In this document: positions 37,632-47,818 of the stretch, in pieces
Layout of the letters: each line of letters begins with the position of its first letter
How positions within the stretch are numbered: position 1 is the first letter of the stretch
DNA from: Sulfurimonas marina
GTDB taxonomy: Bacteria > Campylobacterota > Campylobacteria > Campylobacterales > Sulfurimonadaceae
DNA length: 64,000 nt
Assembly (NCBI RefSeq): GCF_014905095.1
Contig: NZ_CP041165.1
Span: 2,170,001-2,234,000, forward strand
Direction of reading: 5' to 3'
The notes under the pieces: model-generated
What the model was told of the DNA's origin: nothing
Seen by the model: only the letters and a program-made list of their open reading frames with translations
Database searches by the model: none
Position numbers and translations under genes: made by a program

Positions 37632-37655
37632 GCTTCACTACCTTATTTAATGTAT
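37632..37655 (-). repeat. 5' arm of the 23S rRNA processing stem
   Basis: Pairs with 34707-34730. Lies immediately before the mature 23S 5' end. Confidence 0.8.
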
Positions 37656-37794
37656 CTCTACACTAAACTCAGTAGTCCTTGTAATTGTAGTTATTTAGTT
37701 GTTGACTTTAACAATGTTAATTTAATGATCGTTTTGGTTTAAAAACCAAATATAAACTCTCATTTGAAAGCTTATATTTGATTTTTTACAAAAA

Positions 37795-37871
37795 TGGTGG
37801 GCCTACCAGGACTTGAACCTGGGACCTCACCCTTATCAGGGGTGCACTCTAACCAGCTGAGCTATAGGCCC
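37795..37871 (-). tRNA. tRNA-Ile (GAT anticodon)
   Basis: 77 bases including an encoded CCA. Acceptor stem GGGCCTA / TAGGCCC, anticodon loop CTGATAA with GAT, and TTCAAGTC in the T arm. It is the only tRNA in the 16S-23S spacer; the tRNA-Ala usual in this place is absent. Confidence 0.97.
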
Positions 37872-37898
37872 TTGTACACTTGTAATTCTAATGAACTT

Positions 37899-37920
37899 AG
37901 ATCACTGAAAACTAAGCAAG
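37899..37920 (-). repeat. 3' arm of the 16S rRNA processing stem
   Basis: Complementary to 39640-39661 over 22 bases with one mismatch. Together the arms flank the mature 16S gene. Confidence 0.8.
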
Positions 37921-37997
37921 AAGAGACAAGAAATAATACTTTGTTGAATCGTGAGATTCTTTAGTGAGCCAATCAAACGAATGATTGCTCTTTACTC

Positions 37998-39518
<1,521 letters not shown>

Positions 39519-39639
39519 TGAATTGTTTAATCTTTAGCCCAAGATTTAAAAATCATTGGCTTTATCTTAAAGTTATCTACTAACCTATTAAAAGTTAATA
39601 GACGGTTGTTGTATTATTAGTTATTATCTCAAGCTCTCG

Positions 39640-39661
39640 CTTGCTTAGTTTTCAATGATCT
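39640..39661 (-). repeat. 5' arm of the 16S rRNA processing stem
   Basis: Pairs with 37899-37920; about 120 bases upstream of mature 16S. Confidence 0.8.
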
Positions 39662-39737
39662 CAAACGTTAATCAGTAGCTTCAACTCGAAGTACCTCTGA
39701 CCCTCTTTCGATGGCCTCTCATCGTTTGTGGACGGGA

Positions 39738-39743
39738 ATTATA
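39738..39743 (-). promoter_or_regulatory. -10 box of the rRNA operon
   Basis: Minus-strand TATAAT in CTCCTATAATTCCCGTCC, about 220 bases upstream of 16S. GC-rich sequence directly after it resembles a stringent-control discriminator. No clear -35. Confidence 0.6.
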
Positions 39744-39869
39744 GGAGAAGTATACTTAGAAGAAGCTTAACTATTTGGGGAATTGGAAATAAATTTGCAA
39801 ATTTGTTTCTTTTAGAATTTCAATCTATATAAAATAGTAATAATAATATCTATAAATACCATCTTATAT

Positions 39870-39875
39870 TATAAT
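39870..39875 (+). promoter_or_regulatory. -10 box of the Bax-inhibitor-1 gene
   Basis: TATAAT in TTATATTATAATGTAT, about 90 bases upstream of the ATG at 39966. Confidence 0.5.
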
Positions 39876-39965
39876 GTATAGATATTAACATCTATGTTGC
39901 TACCTGTTTACCTTTTCGCTATAAAATTCTTTTTAAATTCATATTTCGTATATAAAGGAATAAAT

Positions 39966-40667
39966 ATGGGACTTTACGATCGTGACTATGCTAGAGAGCA
40001 TAATACTTACGCTTATGGAAGTGCTCATCGTAGTGAAGCGCAGATAGTATCTTTTGTAAAAGAGACTTATAAACTATTTGCTGCATCTATGATGGCCGGT
40101 GCTGTTGGTGCATATGTTGGTATCCCATTAGCTGGTGCAATACATGCAATGTTTTGGCCTCTTTTCATTTTAGAAATTGGTCTATTAATTGGTTTACATT
40201 TTGTTAAACATAAACCAGGTATCAATTTAGTTGTAATGTTTGGCTTTGTTTTTATGACAGGTCTTATGTTAGCACCTTTACTTTCACACACTTTAGGACT
40301 TAACGGCGGTGCGACAATTATTGGTAATGCATTCGCTATGACTTCTGTTGTATTTGGAGCAATGAGCTTCTATGCTGTTAAAACTACAAAAGATTTTACA
40401 GGGTACGGGAAACCTTTAATGATTGCTCTTTTAGTGATCATCGGTTTTTCTATCTTAAATATCTTTTTAGGCAACCCAATGCTTCACGTAATGTTAAGTG
40501 GAGCTGTTGTTATACTGTTTAGTATCTTAGTTATTTATGATACTCAAAACATTATGCAAGGTGCATATGAAACACCAATTGACGGTGCTATTGCACTTTA
40601 TCTTGACTTCTTAAATATCTTTACTGCATTACTGCAGCTATTTGGTATCTTCGGAAGTGAAGACTAA
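39966..40667 (+). CDS. Bax inhibitor-1/YccA family membrane protein
   Basis: 233 residues from the ATG at 39966, which has AAAGGAA five bases upstream; an earlier in-frame start at 39894 lacks a ribosome site and would add 24 unlikely residues. Seven membrane helices, with the BI-1 C-terminal pattern VIYDTQNIMQGAYETPIDGAI and LYLDFLNIFTALLQLFG. YccA proteins modulate FtsH proteolysis in E. coli, and BI-1 proteins conduct Ca2+ or H+; the role here is not established. The next gene overlaps it by 26 bases. Confidence 0.92.
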   Translation: MGLYDRDYAREHNTYAYGSAHRSEAQIVSFVKETYKLFAASMMAGAVGAYVGIPLAGAIHAMFWPLFILEIGLLIGLHFVKHKPGINLVVMFGFVFMTGLMLAPLLSHTLGLNGGATIIGNAFAMTSVVFGAMSFYAVKTTKDFTGYGKPLMIALLVIIGFSILNIFLGNPMLHVMLSGAVVILFSILVIYDTQNIMQGAYETPIDGAIALYLDFLNIFTALLQLFGIFGSED

Positions 40668-41070
40668 TACCAATTTATCGCCCGAACTTTTTCGGGTGAT
40701 AGATGCCAACCTCAATCGTCTTAAAGAGGGTATCCGTGTTGTTGAGGATATACTTCGCTACAAAGAGAATAATAAAACACTTTCTTCAAAACTCAAATCG
40801 CTTCGTCATCAGGCTGTAACTGATAATACAAAAGAGTTACTTCAGTATCGTGACAGTATCAATGATGTACTACGTCCATCTACTACAAGTGAACAGACAC
40901 GTGATAATTTAGAAGGGATTATTATTGCTAATCTAAAGCGTGCACAGGAATCATCAAGGGTGTTAGAGGAGTTATATAAGCTTGAAAGTATTAGTGAAAG
41001 TGAAAAGTTTAAACATATTCGCTATGAGTTATACGATCTCGAAAAAGAGATCCTTCTAACTCAAGAGTAG
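40642..41070 (+). CDS. stand-alone ThiD2-like domain (thiamine biosynthesis)
   Basis: 142 residues, all helical. The RVIDANLNRLKEGIRVVEDI signature (about 18-37) matches the N-terminal domain fused to ThiE in cyanobacteria and others, now called ThiD2, a kinase for hydroxymethylpyrimidine phosphate. Databases often label this protein thiamine-phosphate pyrophosphorylase, but the ThiE barrel itself is absent. The start is uncertain: TTG at 40642 or GTG at 40657, both inside the end of the BI-1 gene and without a strong ribosome site, suggesting translational coupling. Its end overlaps the convergent methyltransferase gene by 10 bases. Confidence 0.7.
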   Translation: MVSSEVKTNTNLSPELFRVIDANLNRLKEGIRVVEDILRYKENNKTLSSKLKSLRHQAVTDNTKELLQYRDSINDVLRPSTTSEQTRDNLEGIIIANLKRAQESSRVLEELYKLESISESEKFKHIRYELYDLEKEILLTQE

Positions 41071-41744
41071 ATATAAGCCACCTCAAACTCTAAATAGTTT
41101 AATGGGTACTCATCCATCAGCTTTTTCGTTTCTTTAAACGAGAGGGCATTTCTAGAGCCGCTGACACCACTCTTTTTTATATATCGAAACATCTCCCTTG
41201 TATTTTCGAATTCAAGACGATAATTTACAACTTCAAAATTCACATCAAAATATTTTTTCTGTATTGTGTATATTTCATCTTTTGAAAGCAGCAATGGTTC
41301 TAATGATGCTGTTTTATGAAGTGTTTCAAAAGTTCCGGATGTAAAGATAGCTAAAGAGATCTGCGTATCCAAACTTTTAATATTACTAAAGACCTTCTCT
41401 AGATCTTGTGCCCATTGCAATGCTGAAGAGGATAGTACATAGTCAAAATTGTATTGTTTTAGTGTTTTATAGAGTCCATCATCATTAAAATCACCATATA
41501 TACACTCTATTATTTTGGATTTCGGATGCAATTCCAGCATCCCTTTTGCAAAATCAACACCTACAAAACGATTATATTCCCAATCTATCTTCTCTACGAG
41601 GGCACCGTGACCACATCCCAGATCTAAAATATTTTTCGGCTTGTTATTCACATGGGAAAGCAGTTTTACAGCCACTTTTTCTTGAATAACATTATAGCTC
41701 CCATAATGGGCAGCATATTTTGAAAATTCTGAATCTATTCTCAT
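41061..41744 (-). CDS. BioC-like SAM-dependent methyltransferase
   Basis: 227 residues. N-terminal FSKYAAHYGSYNVIQEKVA is the pattern of BioC, malonyl-ACP methyltransferase of biotin synthesis (F-x4-Y...Q). SAM-binding motif I is LDLGCGHGALVEKID near 39-53, and SSSALQWAQDL near 104-114 is also BioC-like, as is the later KKSGVSG. No bio genes are adjacent. The gene overlaps znuB by four bases and ends 10 bases into the convergent ThiD2-like gene. Other small-molecule methyltransferase functions are possible. Confidence 0.75.
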   Translation of the reverse strand: MRIDSEFSKYAAHYGSYNVIQEKVAVKLLSHVNNKPKNILDLGCGHGALVEKIDWEYNRFVGVDFAKGMLELHPKSKIIECIYGDFNDDGLYKTLKQYNFDYVLSSSALQWAQDLEKVFSNIKSLDTQISLAIFTSGTFETLHKTASLEPLLLSKDEIYTIQKKYFDVNFEVVNYRLEFENTREMFRYIKKSGVSGSRNALSFKETKKLMDEYPLNYLEFEVAYIYS

Positions 41745-42538
41745 TTTCTATTGAGCACCAATGAGATAACAAAGAGTAAAATAATACTCAGTACTATAGT
41801 AGCACCTGAAGGGAGTGAGAAGTGATAAGAGACTACCATACCTAACACAACACTAAAGATCGCAAAAAACAGTGCAAGCAGAAGCGTCTGTTTAAATCCT
41901 ACTCTGTATTGTAAAGCCGATACTGCAGGAATCACCATCAAAGCACCGATCAGTAGACTTCCCACAACCCGAATAGATAGGGCAATAATAATAGCAACTA
42001 CACTTACAAGTAAAAAGTTTAACAGTTTTACTTTTAGTCCGCTTGTTTTTGCTACCTCTTCATCATAAGCTATAAAATAAAGCTCTTTTGCAAACAGCAG
42101 TAAGAAACTCAGTGCTATTGCCCCAAAGATAAGGATTGTATAAAGGTCTTCAGTCGTAACCGCTAAAATCGAACCAAAAAGATAGGAAAATAAAGAATTG
42201 TTAAATGAACCGCCGACAGAAACTATAATCACAGACAACGCCAGAGCCCCTGAGAGTATAATTGAGAGTATTGCATCGGAATACAAAGAAAACGAACTTC
42301 TAAGATACTCTATAAGCCATGCAAACATTACAGCAACTACTACCGCTACCCACATTGGATTATATCCTGCTACCAAACCTACAGCAACACCGACTAAAGC
42401 AGAATGAGCCAAAGTCTCACTAATAAGTGAATAGCGTTTAAGGACTACAAATGTTCCACCTATAGAGGCTAAAATAGCTATAAATATCCCTGCTATAAAA
42501 GCACGCTGCATAAAATCATAATCAAACATCTCTAACAT
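41741..42538 (-). CDS. znuB: zinc/manganese ABC transporter permease
   Basis: 265 residues with about eight membrane helices; ABC-3 family. Contains the GVAVGLVAGYNP and GSLLIGALMVIPAVSA stretches typical of ZnuB/MntB. Membrane channel of the importer encoded with znuC and znuA. Nine bases after znuC; overlaps the methyltransferase gene. Confidence 0.92.
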   Translation of the reverse strand: MLEMFDYDFMQRAFIAGIFIAILASIGGTFVVLKRYSLISETLAHSALVGVAVGLVAGYNPMWVAVVVAVMFAWLIEYLRSSFSLYSDAILSIILSGALALSVIIVSVGGSFNNSLFSYLFGSILAVTTEDLYTILIFGAIALSFLLLFAKELYFIAYDEEVAKTSGLKVKLLNFLLVSVVAIIIALSIRVVGSLLIGALMVIPAVSALQYRVGFKQTLLLALFFAIFSVVLGMVVSYHFSLPSGATIVLSIILLFVISLVLNRK

Positions 42539-42547
42539 ATTAATATC

Positions 42548-43318
42548 CTAATGCTCATGCTTATGCATATGAATCAGATGGGCATCGATCCCGTAAAGTT
42601 CACTCATCTCTTCACAAGAAAGCGCTTCTTTAGGGTTATTGCAGATTGTCGCTTTTTGGTTGATCGTAAAAAGTCTTGCAATATCATCTGCGATCACCCC
42701 GATGTCGTGTGTAATAAACAAAATAGTGATTCCATCCTCTTTATTTAACTTACGTAAAAGCTCGTAAAATCTTTGTTGCGACTTTACATCTACACCTGTA
42801 TTTGGTTCATCAAGAATTAAAATCTTTGGAGAAGAAGCCAAAGCACGTGCAATCATCACACGCTGACGCTGACCACCTGAAAGAGTACCCACCATCTTGT
42901 CTTTTAGATGTGTAATATCCATCTTATCCATTGCATCTTCCACCGCTTGTATATCTTCTAAAGATGTTCTTGAAAAAAGTTTTCTCTTGGCAACTCTTCC
43001 CATCTTTACAATATCTTCAACCGTAGCAGGAAAATTTTGATCAACCAGCGATGCACGTTGAGGCACATACCCGATCTTGTACCACTCTTTAAATTTTTTT
43101 TGCTCTTTTCCAAATATCTTGATAGTTCCGGATGTTGCTTTTTCTAGCCCAAGCAATGTACGGATAAGTGTCGTTTTTCCGCCACCGTTTGGTCCTATAA
43201 TAGCAATATATTCCCCGCTAAAAATATGAAAACTGATATTACTGAGTATCTTTTGGTCCATAACCTCAAAACAGAGATTTTTTACATCAAAAATAGGAAC
43301 TTTAAACTTTAACGGCAC
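42548..43318 (-). CDS. znuC: zinc ABC transporter ATP-binding protein
   Basis: 256 residues. Walker A GPNGGGKTT near residue 43, signature LSGGQRQR near 144, Walker B ILILDEPNTGVD near 165 and the H-loop THDIG near 203. The C-terminus is His-rich (HMHKHEH), as often in ZnuC. Overlaps the end of znuA by 10 bases. Confidence 0.94.
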   Translation of the reverse strand: MPLKFKVPIFDVKNLCFEVMDQKILSNISFHIFSGEYIAIIGPNGGGKTTLIRTLLGLEKATSGTIKIFGKEQKKFKEWYKIGYVPQRASLVDQNFPATVEDIVKMGRVAKRKLFSRTSLEDIQAVEDAMDKMDITHLKDKMVGTLSGGQRQRVMIARALASSPKILILDEPNTGVDVKSQQRFYELLRKLNKEDGITILFITHDIGVIADDIARLFTINQKATICNNPKEALSCEEMSELYGIDAHLIHMHKHEH

Positions 43319-44256
43319 TGCATAGCCTCAGCAATTTTGTCTAAATTTATCTTCATAATATCAATATAGTCCAGTTTAAGAGTCATCTCTTCCCCCGTTA
43401 TATTCCCAAGCGGTTGTAAACTATCGATCTTTATACCCGTATCATCAGCAATTGTTTGAATATTTTTATTGTTGGCAAAATTTTCAAAAAATATAATCTG
43501 TATATTTTTCTCTTTTATTTCCTGAAGTAAATGTTTTACATCCTCTGCACTCGGCTGTGCTTCTGTTGAAAGCCCTGTTAAAGATTCAACTTTAAAGCCG
43601 TATCTCTCAGCTAAATAAGAAAATGCATTATGAGTCACAATAATTGTATCTAGCTTACATTCAAGTAATTGTTGTTTATATAAACCGTCAAGTTGATCTA
43701 ATTGCTGAATATACTGCTCTTTATTTTTTTCAAAAAAATGTTTGTTTTTTGGGTCTATCTTACTAAGCTGTTCAGTTACTACAAGAGAAAGTTGTTTCAT
43801 ATTCTCAATATCAAGCCAATAATGGGGATCGTATGCTCCATGATGGTGGTGATGATGTTCATGCTCCTCATGATCTTCACCGTGTTCCTCATCCTCATCA
43901 TCTTCTAAAGTTTTAAGAGTAACATACTTACTCATATCAAGTTTATGTACCTCAGAGGCAAGATGCTGGGTCCATGGTTCCAAAACATCACCGCTATAAA
44001 GAAAAAGCTTACTTTTTTCAAGTTTGGCAACAATCTTTGGAGTAGGCTCAAAACTATGCGGATCTACCCCAAAAGGTAAAATATTGATCAACTCTATTTT
44101 ATCACCACCGATATTTTTTGTAAGGTCATAGATAGCAAAGTTACTTGTTGCCACAAGCGGTTTTGAAGAAAGCTTTTGTTCCTTTGAGCCTGTTGTTAGG
44201 ATTAGAACAACTACTATGAGGGAAAGTAGCGCTAAAACTATCTTCAAATTTTTCAC
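43309..44256 (-). CDS. znuA: zinc-binding periplasmic protein of ABC importer
   Basis: 315 residues. N-terminal membrane/signal segment (about 5-22). Metal ligands: His in GVDPHSFEPTP near residue 66, His in YDPHYWLD near 147 and the later TLSTEA/FFENFANN region. An acidic, His-rich loop (about 120-143, with a run of six His) is the hallmark of zinc-specific rather than manganese-specific members. First gene of znuABC; a palindrome over its promoter (44276-44290) is a candidate Zur site. Confidence 0.93.
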   Translation of the reverse strand: MKNLKIVLALLSLIVVVLILTTGSKEQKLSSKPLVATSNFAIYDLTKNIGGDKIELINILPFGVDPHSFEPTPKIVAKLEKSKLFLYSGDVLEPWTQHLASEVHKLDMSKYVTLKTLEDDEDEEHGEDHEEHEHHHHHHGAYDPHYWLDIENMKQLSLVVTEQLSKIDPKNKHFFEKNKEQYIQQLDQLDGLYKQQLLECKLDTIIVTHNAFSYLAERYGFKVESLTGLSTEAQPSAEDVKHLLQEIKEKNIQIIFFENFANNKNIQTIADDTGIKIDSLQPLGNITGEEMTLKLDYIDIMKINLDKIAEAMQCR

Positions 44257-44275
44257 TTTACATCCTTATATAAAT

Positions 44276-44290
44276 TATAATGCAATTATA
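44276..44290 (-). promoter_or_regulatory. palindrome over the znuA promoter, candidate Zur/Fur site
   Basis: TATAAT-TGC-ATTATA, perfect six-base arms, 20 bases upstream of the znuA start. It overlaps the only obvious -10 box, so a repressor bound there would block transcription. Assignment to Zur is inferred from the gene it precedes. Confidence 0.5.
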
Positions 44291-44317
44291 CCCTCTTTTA
44301 TTTTTCGTGTCAGATTT

Positions 44318-46240
44318 CTACGACATTTTTTGTAAATAGAGTACGCTTAGCGGCGCTAAATTAAGGCTGATCATATTTTTTCTTCCATGATAACTTTTTG
44401 GAGTCGTTTTTAAAACATCTTTATTCAAGCTTCCACTCCCTCCAAAAGATTTATCCTCAGAGTTAAAGATCTCTTTATATTCTCCACGTTTTGGCATTCC
44501 CAGCATATATCCTATATGTGCTTTATCGGAAAAATTACATACGATAATCAACGGTTTCTCTTTTATATTGCCCTTACGTATAAATGCAATAACGTTTGCC
44601 CTGTAATCGTTCTCATCGATCCATTCAAAACCGTTACTCTCTACATCGTTTTTATAAAGTGCGGGCTCTTTTTTATAAAGGGTATTGAGCGTATATATAA
44701 GTTTTTTCACCCCTGAATGATTTTCATTCTCTAAAAGATGCCAATCAAGACTTTGTGAGAAATTCCACTCTGCAAACTGGGCGAACTCTCCACCCATAAA
44801 TAGAAGTTTTTTCCCGGGATGCGCATACATCAGACTGTAAAGTGCTCGAAGATTTGCAAATTTTTTGTGATACTCTCCGGGCATCTTATTGATCAAAGAA
44901 CCTTTCATATGCACAACTTCATCGTGACTCAGAGGCAAAACATAGTTTTCGTTATACATATAGACAAAACTGAAAGTGAGGTTTTTATGGTGATGTTGTC
45001 TGTTAATTGGATCATTTTTCATATATTTGAGAATGTCGTGCATCCATCCCATATTCCATTTATATCCAAACCCAAGTCCCCCGTCACTCACAGCACCGCT
45101 TACCATCGGATAGTTTGTAGACTCCTCGGCAAACATCATAATATCTTTATGCTCTGCGTATGCACTGATATTGAGATGGCGTAAAAACTCTACGGCACCC
45201 TTGTTTATGTTACCGCCGTCCTCATTTGGCAGCCACTCCCCATCCTCTCTTGCATAGTTAAGATAAAGCATAGAAGCGACAGCATCGACTCGTATGCCGT
45301 CAAGATGGTATTTATCAAGCCAAAACATTGCAGAACTTACCAGAAATGCGCGTACTTCATTTCGATCGTAGTTGAAAATCGCACTTCCCCATTCCGGATG
45401 GTACCCTTTTCTTGGATCGTGATGTTCATACAAACACGTACCGTCAAAAGTAATCAGCCCGTGCCCGTCAGTTACAAAGTGGGAAGGGACCCAGTCTAAA
45501 ATTACTCCGATATCGTGATTGTGCATAATATTTACAAACTCTTTAAACTGCTCAGGTGTACCGTATCTGGCAGTGGGTGCAAAATAACCAGTTACCTGAT
45601 ACCCCCATGAACCTTCAAAAGGGTATTCAGTAATCGGCAGCAGTTCCACATGGGTAAAACCTAGTTCTTTAATATAGTGTGCAAGTTCATTCGCAGCTTC
45701 CGTATAATTTAAAAAACGGTTGTCCTCTTCAACTTTTCTTCTCCATGAACCCAGATGGATCTCATAGATACTTATGGGTGCTTTATGGGAGTTGTGTTTT
45801 TTACGTTTTTTCATCCATGCATCATCATCCCAAGAAAAAACATTAAGATTCCAAACTTTTGATGCGGATTTCGGAGCAACTTCGGCATAAAATGCAAAAG
45901 GATCTGCTTTTTCTTTACTTACCTGTTCATTATCTGAATCTACATAGTATTTGTAAAGTGTTTCAATACTAACATCACTAACAAACACTTCCCAGATCCC
46001 GGAACCGTCTTGGCGCATCTTTAACGGATGGGTTTGATTATTGAAATTATTAAAATCGGCTATTAAAGAAATTCCCTTTGCACTCGGTGCCCACACAGCA
46101 AAGTAAACACCCTCTTGACCGTTTCTTACATAAGGGTGTGCACCTAGATGCTCATAGAGTTTTGTATGTGTACCCTCTTTAAAAAGGTAGATATCAAACT
46201 CGCTAAAAAGAGTTACATCGTAAAAAGATTCATAGTTCAT
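44318..46240 (-). CDS. glgB: 1,4-alpha-glucan branching enzyme (GH13)
   Basis: 640 residues. Makes alpha-1,6 branches in glycogen. N-terminal CBM48 domain (about 27-125), then the GH13 barrel: DWVPSHF near 245, nucleophile Asp in GIRVDAVASML near 319, acid/base Glu in MFAEEST near 371 and SHDEVVHMKGSL near 440. It lacks the extra N1 domain of the E. coli enzyme (728 residues), as many bacterial GlgBs do. Overlaps glgA by four bases (ATGA). Last gene of the glycogen cluster. Confidence 0.97.
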   Translation of the reverse strand: MNYESFYDVTLFSEFDIYLFKEGTHTKLYEHLGAHPYVRNGQEGVYFAVWAPSAKGISLIADFNNFNNQTHPLKMRQDGSGIWEVFVSDVSIETLYKYYVDSDNEQVSKEKADPFAFYAEVAPKSASKVWNLNVFSWDDDAWMKKRKKHNSHKAPISIYEIHLGSWRRKVEEDNRFLNYTEAANELAHYIKELGFTHVELLPITEYPFEGSWGYQVTGYFAPTARYGTPEQFKEFVNIMHNHDIGVILDWVPSHFVTDGHGLITFDGTCLYEHHDPRKGYHPEWGSAIFNYDRNEVRAFLVSSAMFWLDKYHLDGIRVDAVASMLYLNYAREDGEWLPNEDGGNINKGAVEFLRHLNISAYAEHKDIMMFAEESTNYPMVSGAVSDGGLGFGYKWNMGWMHDILKYMKNDPINRQHHHKNLTFSFVYMYNENYVLPLSHDEVVHMKGSLINKMPGEYHKKFANLRALYSLMYAHPGKKLLFMGGEFAQFAEWNFSQSLDWHLLENENHSGVKKLIYTLNTLYKKEPALYKNDVESNGFEWIDENDYRANVIAFIRKGNIKEKPLIIVCNFSDKAHIGYMLGMPKRGEYKEIFNSEDKSFGGSGSLNKDVLKTTPKSYHGRKNMISLNLAPLSVLYLQKMS

Positions 46241-47715
46241 TGCTTTGGTCTCTCATTATTTGCAGGGTCTAAAATGTAGCGATAGACCGCTTCGTAATCC
46301 TTTGCCGCATCATCCCAGCTAAAATGTTCGCTCATAGCACGTCGTTGCATATCTAAAAAGGCCTCTTTGTCATTGTAATATATACTCATAGCCCATAAAA
46401 CAGTATAGTATAGTGCTTCGGAAGTGGCATCGTAAAACTTAAAACCGTTACCGTGGCGATGATGTTCATCGAAATTCACTATAGTATCGTCAAGCCCTCC
46501 CGTTGCACGTACTATCGGCAAAGTACCGTAGCGCAAACTGTAGATCTGGTTCAGCCCGCAAGGCTCAAAGAGAGAAGGCATTAAAAACATATCACATCCC
46601 GCTTCTATTTGATGTGCAAGAGCTTCACTGTATCCGACATGCAAACCGAAATTACCTCTATGGTGTGCAACATCCGAGAAAAAACCTTCCGCCCACTTCT
46701 CACCGGTTCCAAGCATTACGATCTGCAGATCATTGTCCAAAATTCCGTTAATAGCACTTGAAATAAGTCCTATCCCTTTTTGTTCTGCAAAACGGCCGAC
46801 AAAGCCTATAAGTGGAACATCATCACGCTGTTCTAAATTAAAGTGCTTTTGGATTGCACGTTTACACGCTCTTTTTCCCTTCATCTGATCGCGGTCGAAA
46901 GTTTGCGCTATATAAGTGTCTTTTGAAGGATTCCATTCATCATAATCCACACCATTTAAAATCCCAAAAATTTTCTCTCTATGAGCCCAAAGATGTCCAT
47001 CTAGTCCAAAACCAAACTCCGCTGTCTGGATCTCTCTGGCATAACGTTTTGAGACGGTAGTTACTGCATCGGCATGCATTATACCCCCTTTTAGCATATT
47101 GAGATGATTAAAACTTTCAAACTCATGTGCATTGAAATGCTCCCAGCCAATCTCTAAAAGATCCATCAGCCCTTTGTGAAAAACACCCTGATGCTGCATA
47201 TTGTGAATCGTAAACACTGTTTTGGCATGGGCAAAATCATGTACAAAACGGGTTTTGGCTAAAATAGGCAACAGTGCAGTATGCCAATCGTTAGCGTGGA
47301 TAATATCGGGAGTAAAATGAAGCATCTTACACAACTGCAATGCCGCTTTTGAAAAGAAAACAAAACGCTCACCGTTATCTTTGTATGAGCGGTTATCCTC
47401 CTCGTAAAATCCGGCTCTACCGAAATAGTTTTCATGATCGATAAAATAAACCTGCACACCACTTTGTGGCAAAGTAGTTGTGTAAACTGCAGCCCACAGC
47501 TCACCTATACTTCCCATCGGTACCCCAAGCGGTGTTTCTAATTTTGTAAGATTTTCTTTATCGATCTTGTAATATCTAGGCAGTACAAGGATGATCTCAT
47601 GCCCAAGCTTCTCGATAGCTTTTGGAAGAGCCCCCGCTACATCTGCCAAACCGCCCGTTTTTGCAAAAGGAACCGCTTCTGAAGCGGCAAAAAGGATTTT
47701 TAGTTTTCGTTTCAT
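46237..47715 (-). CDS. glgA: glycogen synthase (GT5), copy 2
   Basis: 492 residues. Adds glucose from a sugar nucleotide to glycogen. N-terminal KTGGLADVAGALP near residue 20 (nucleotide-sugar binding) and C-terminal PSLFEPCGLNQIYSLRYG with the Glu pair of GT-B retaining transferases. One of two GT5 synthases in the cluster; their matching motif regions differ clearly (for example GLNQIYSLRYG here, GLAQMIAMRYG in the other), so they are not recent duplicates. An 88-base gap separates it from the ROK gene, room for a separate promoter. Confidence 0.95.
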   Translation of the reverse strand: MKRKLKILFAASEAVPFAKTGGLADVAGALPKAIEKLGHEIILVLPRYYKIDKENLTKLETPLGVPMGSIGELWAAVYTTTLPQSGVQVYFIDHENYFGRAGFYEEDNRSYKDNGERFVFFSKAALQLCKMLHFTPDIIHANDWHTALLPILAKTRFVHDFAHAKTVFTIHNMQHQGVFHKGLMDLLEIGWEHFNAHEFESFNHLNMLKGGIMHADAVTTVSKRYAREIQTAEFGFGLDGHLWAHREKIFGILNGVDYDEWNPSKDTYIAQTFDRDQMKGKRACKRAIQKHFNLEQRDDVPLIGFVGRFAEQKGIGLISSAINGILDNDLQIVMLGTGEKWAEGFFSDVAHHRGNFGLHVGYSEALAHQIEAGCDMFLMPSLFEPCGLNQIYSLRYGTLPIVRATGGLDDTIVNFDEHHRHGNGFKFYDATSEALYYTVLWAMSIYYNDKEAFLDMQRRAMSEHFSWDDAAKDYEAVYRYILDPANNERPKQ

Positions 47716-47797
47716 AGATTCTCCTACTAATAAATCTCATATAATCCGAACAAAGTCCAGATTATATTCAGTCACTAAAGCTCTGCCTTATGGCAAG

Positions 47798-47818
47798 AAG
47801 GAGTCATTTTAACTCCTT
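47798..47818 (-). terminator. hairpin at the end of the ROK gene
   Basis: AAGGAGT / ACTCCTT with a seven-base loop, overlapping the ROK stop. No T-run follows, so termination may be partial before the glgA-glgB pair. Confidence 0.45.

Larger units (their letters stand above)
39519..39965. other. rRNA leader and divergent promoter region
   Basis: 447 bases without a credible gene. It contains the 16S leader with its processing arm (39640-39661), the rRNA promoter -10 (39738-39743) and the -10 of the rightward Bax-inhibitor gene (39870-39875). Confidence 0.8.

Noticed and set aside
39894-39965. Longer N-terminus of the Bax-inhibitor protein
   Set aside because: The ATG at 39966 has the ribosome site and a normal BI-1 start; the extension is hydrophobic and lacks one.
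43850-43910. Short tandem DNA repeat
   Set aside because: It encodes the His/Asp/Glu-rich metal loop of ZnuA, which explains the repetition.
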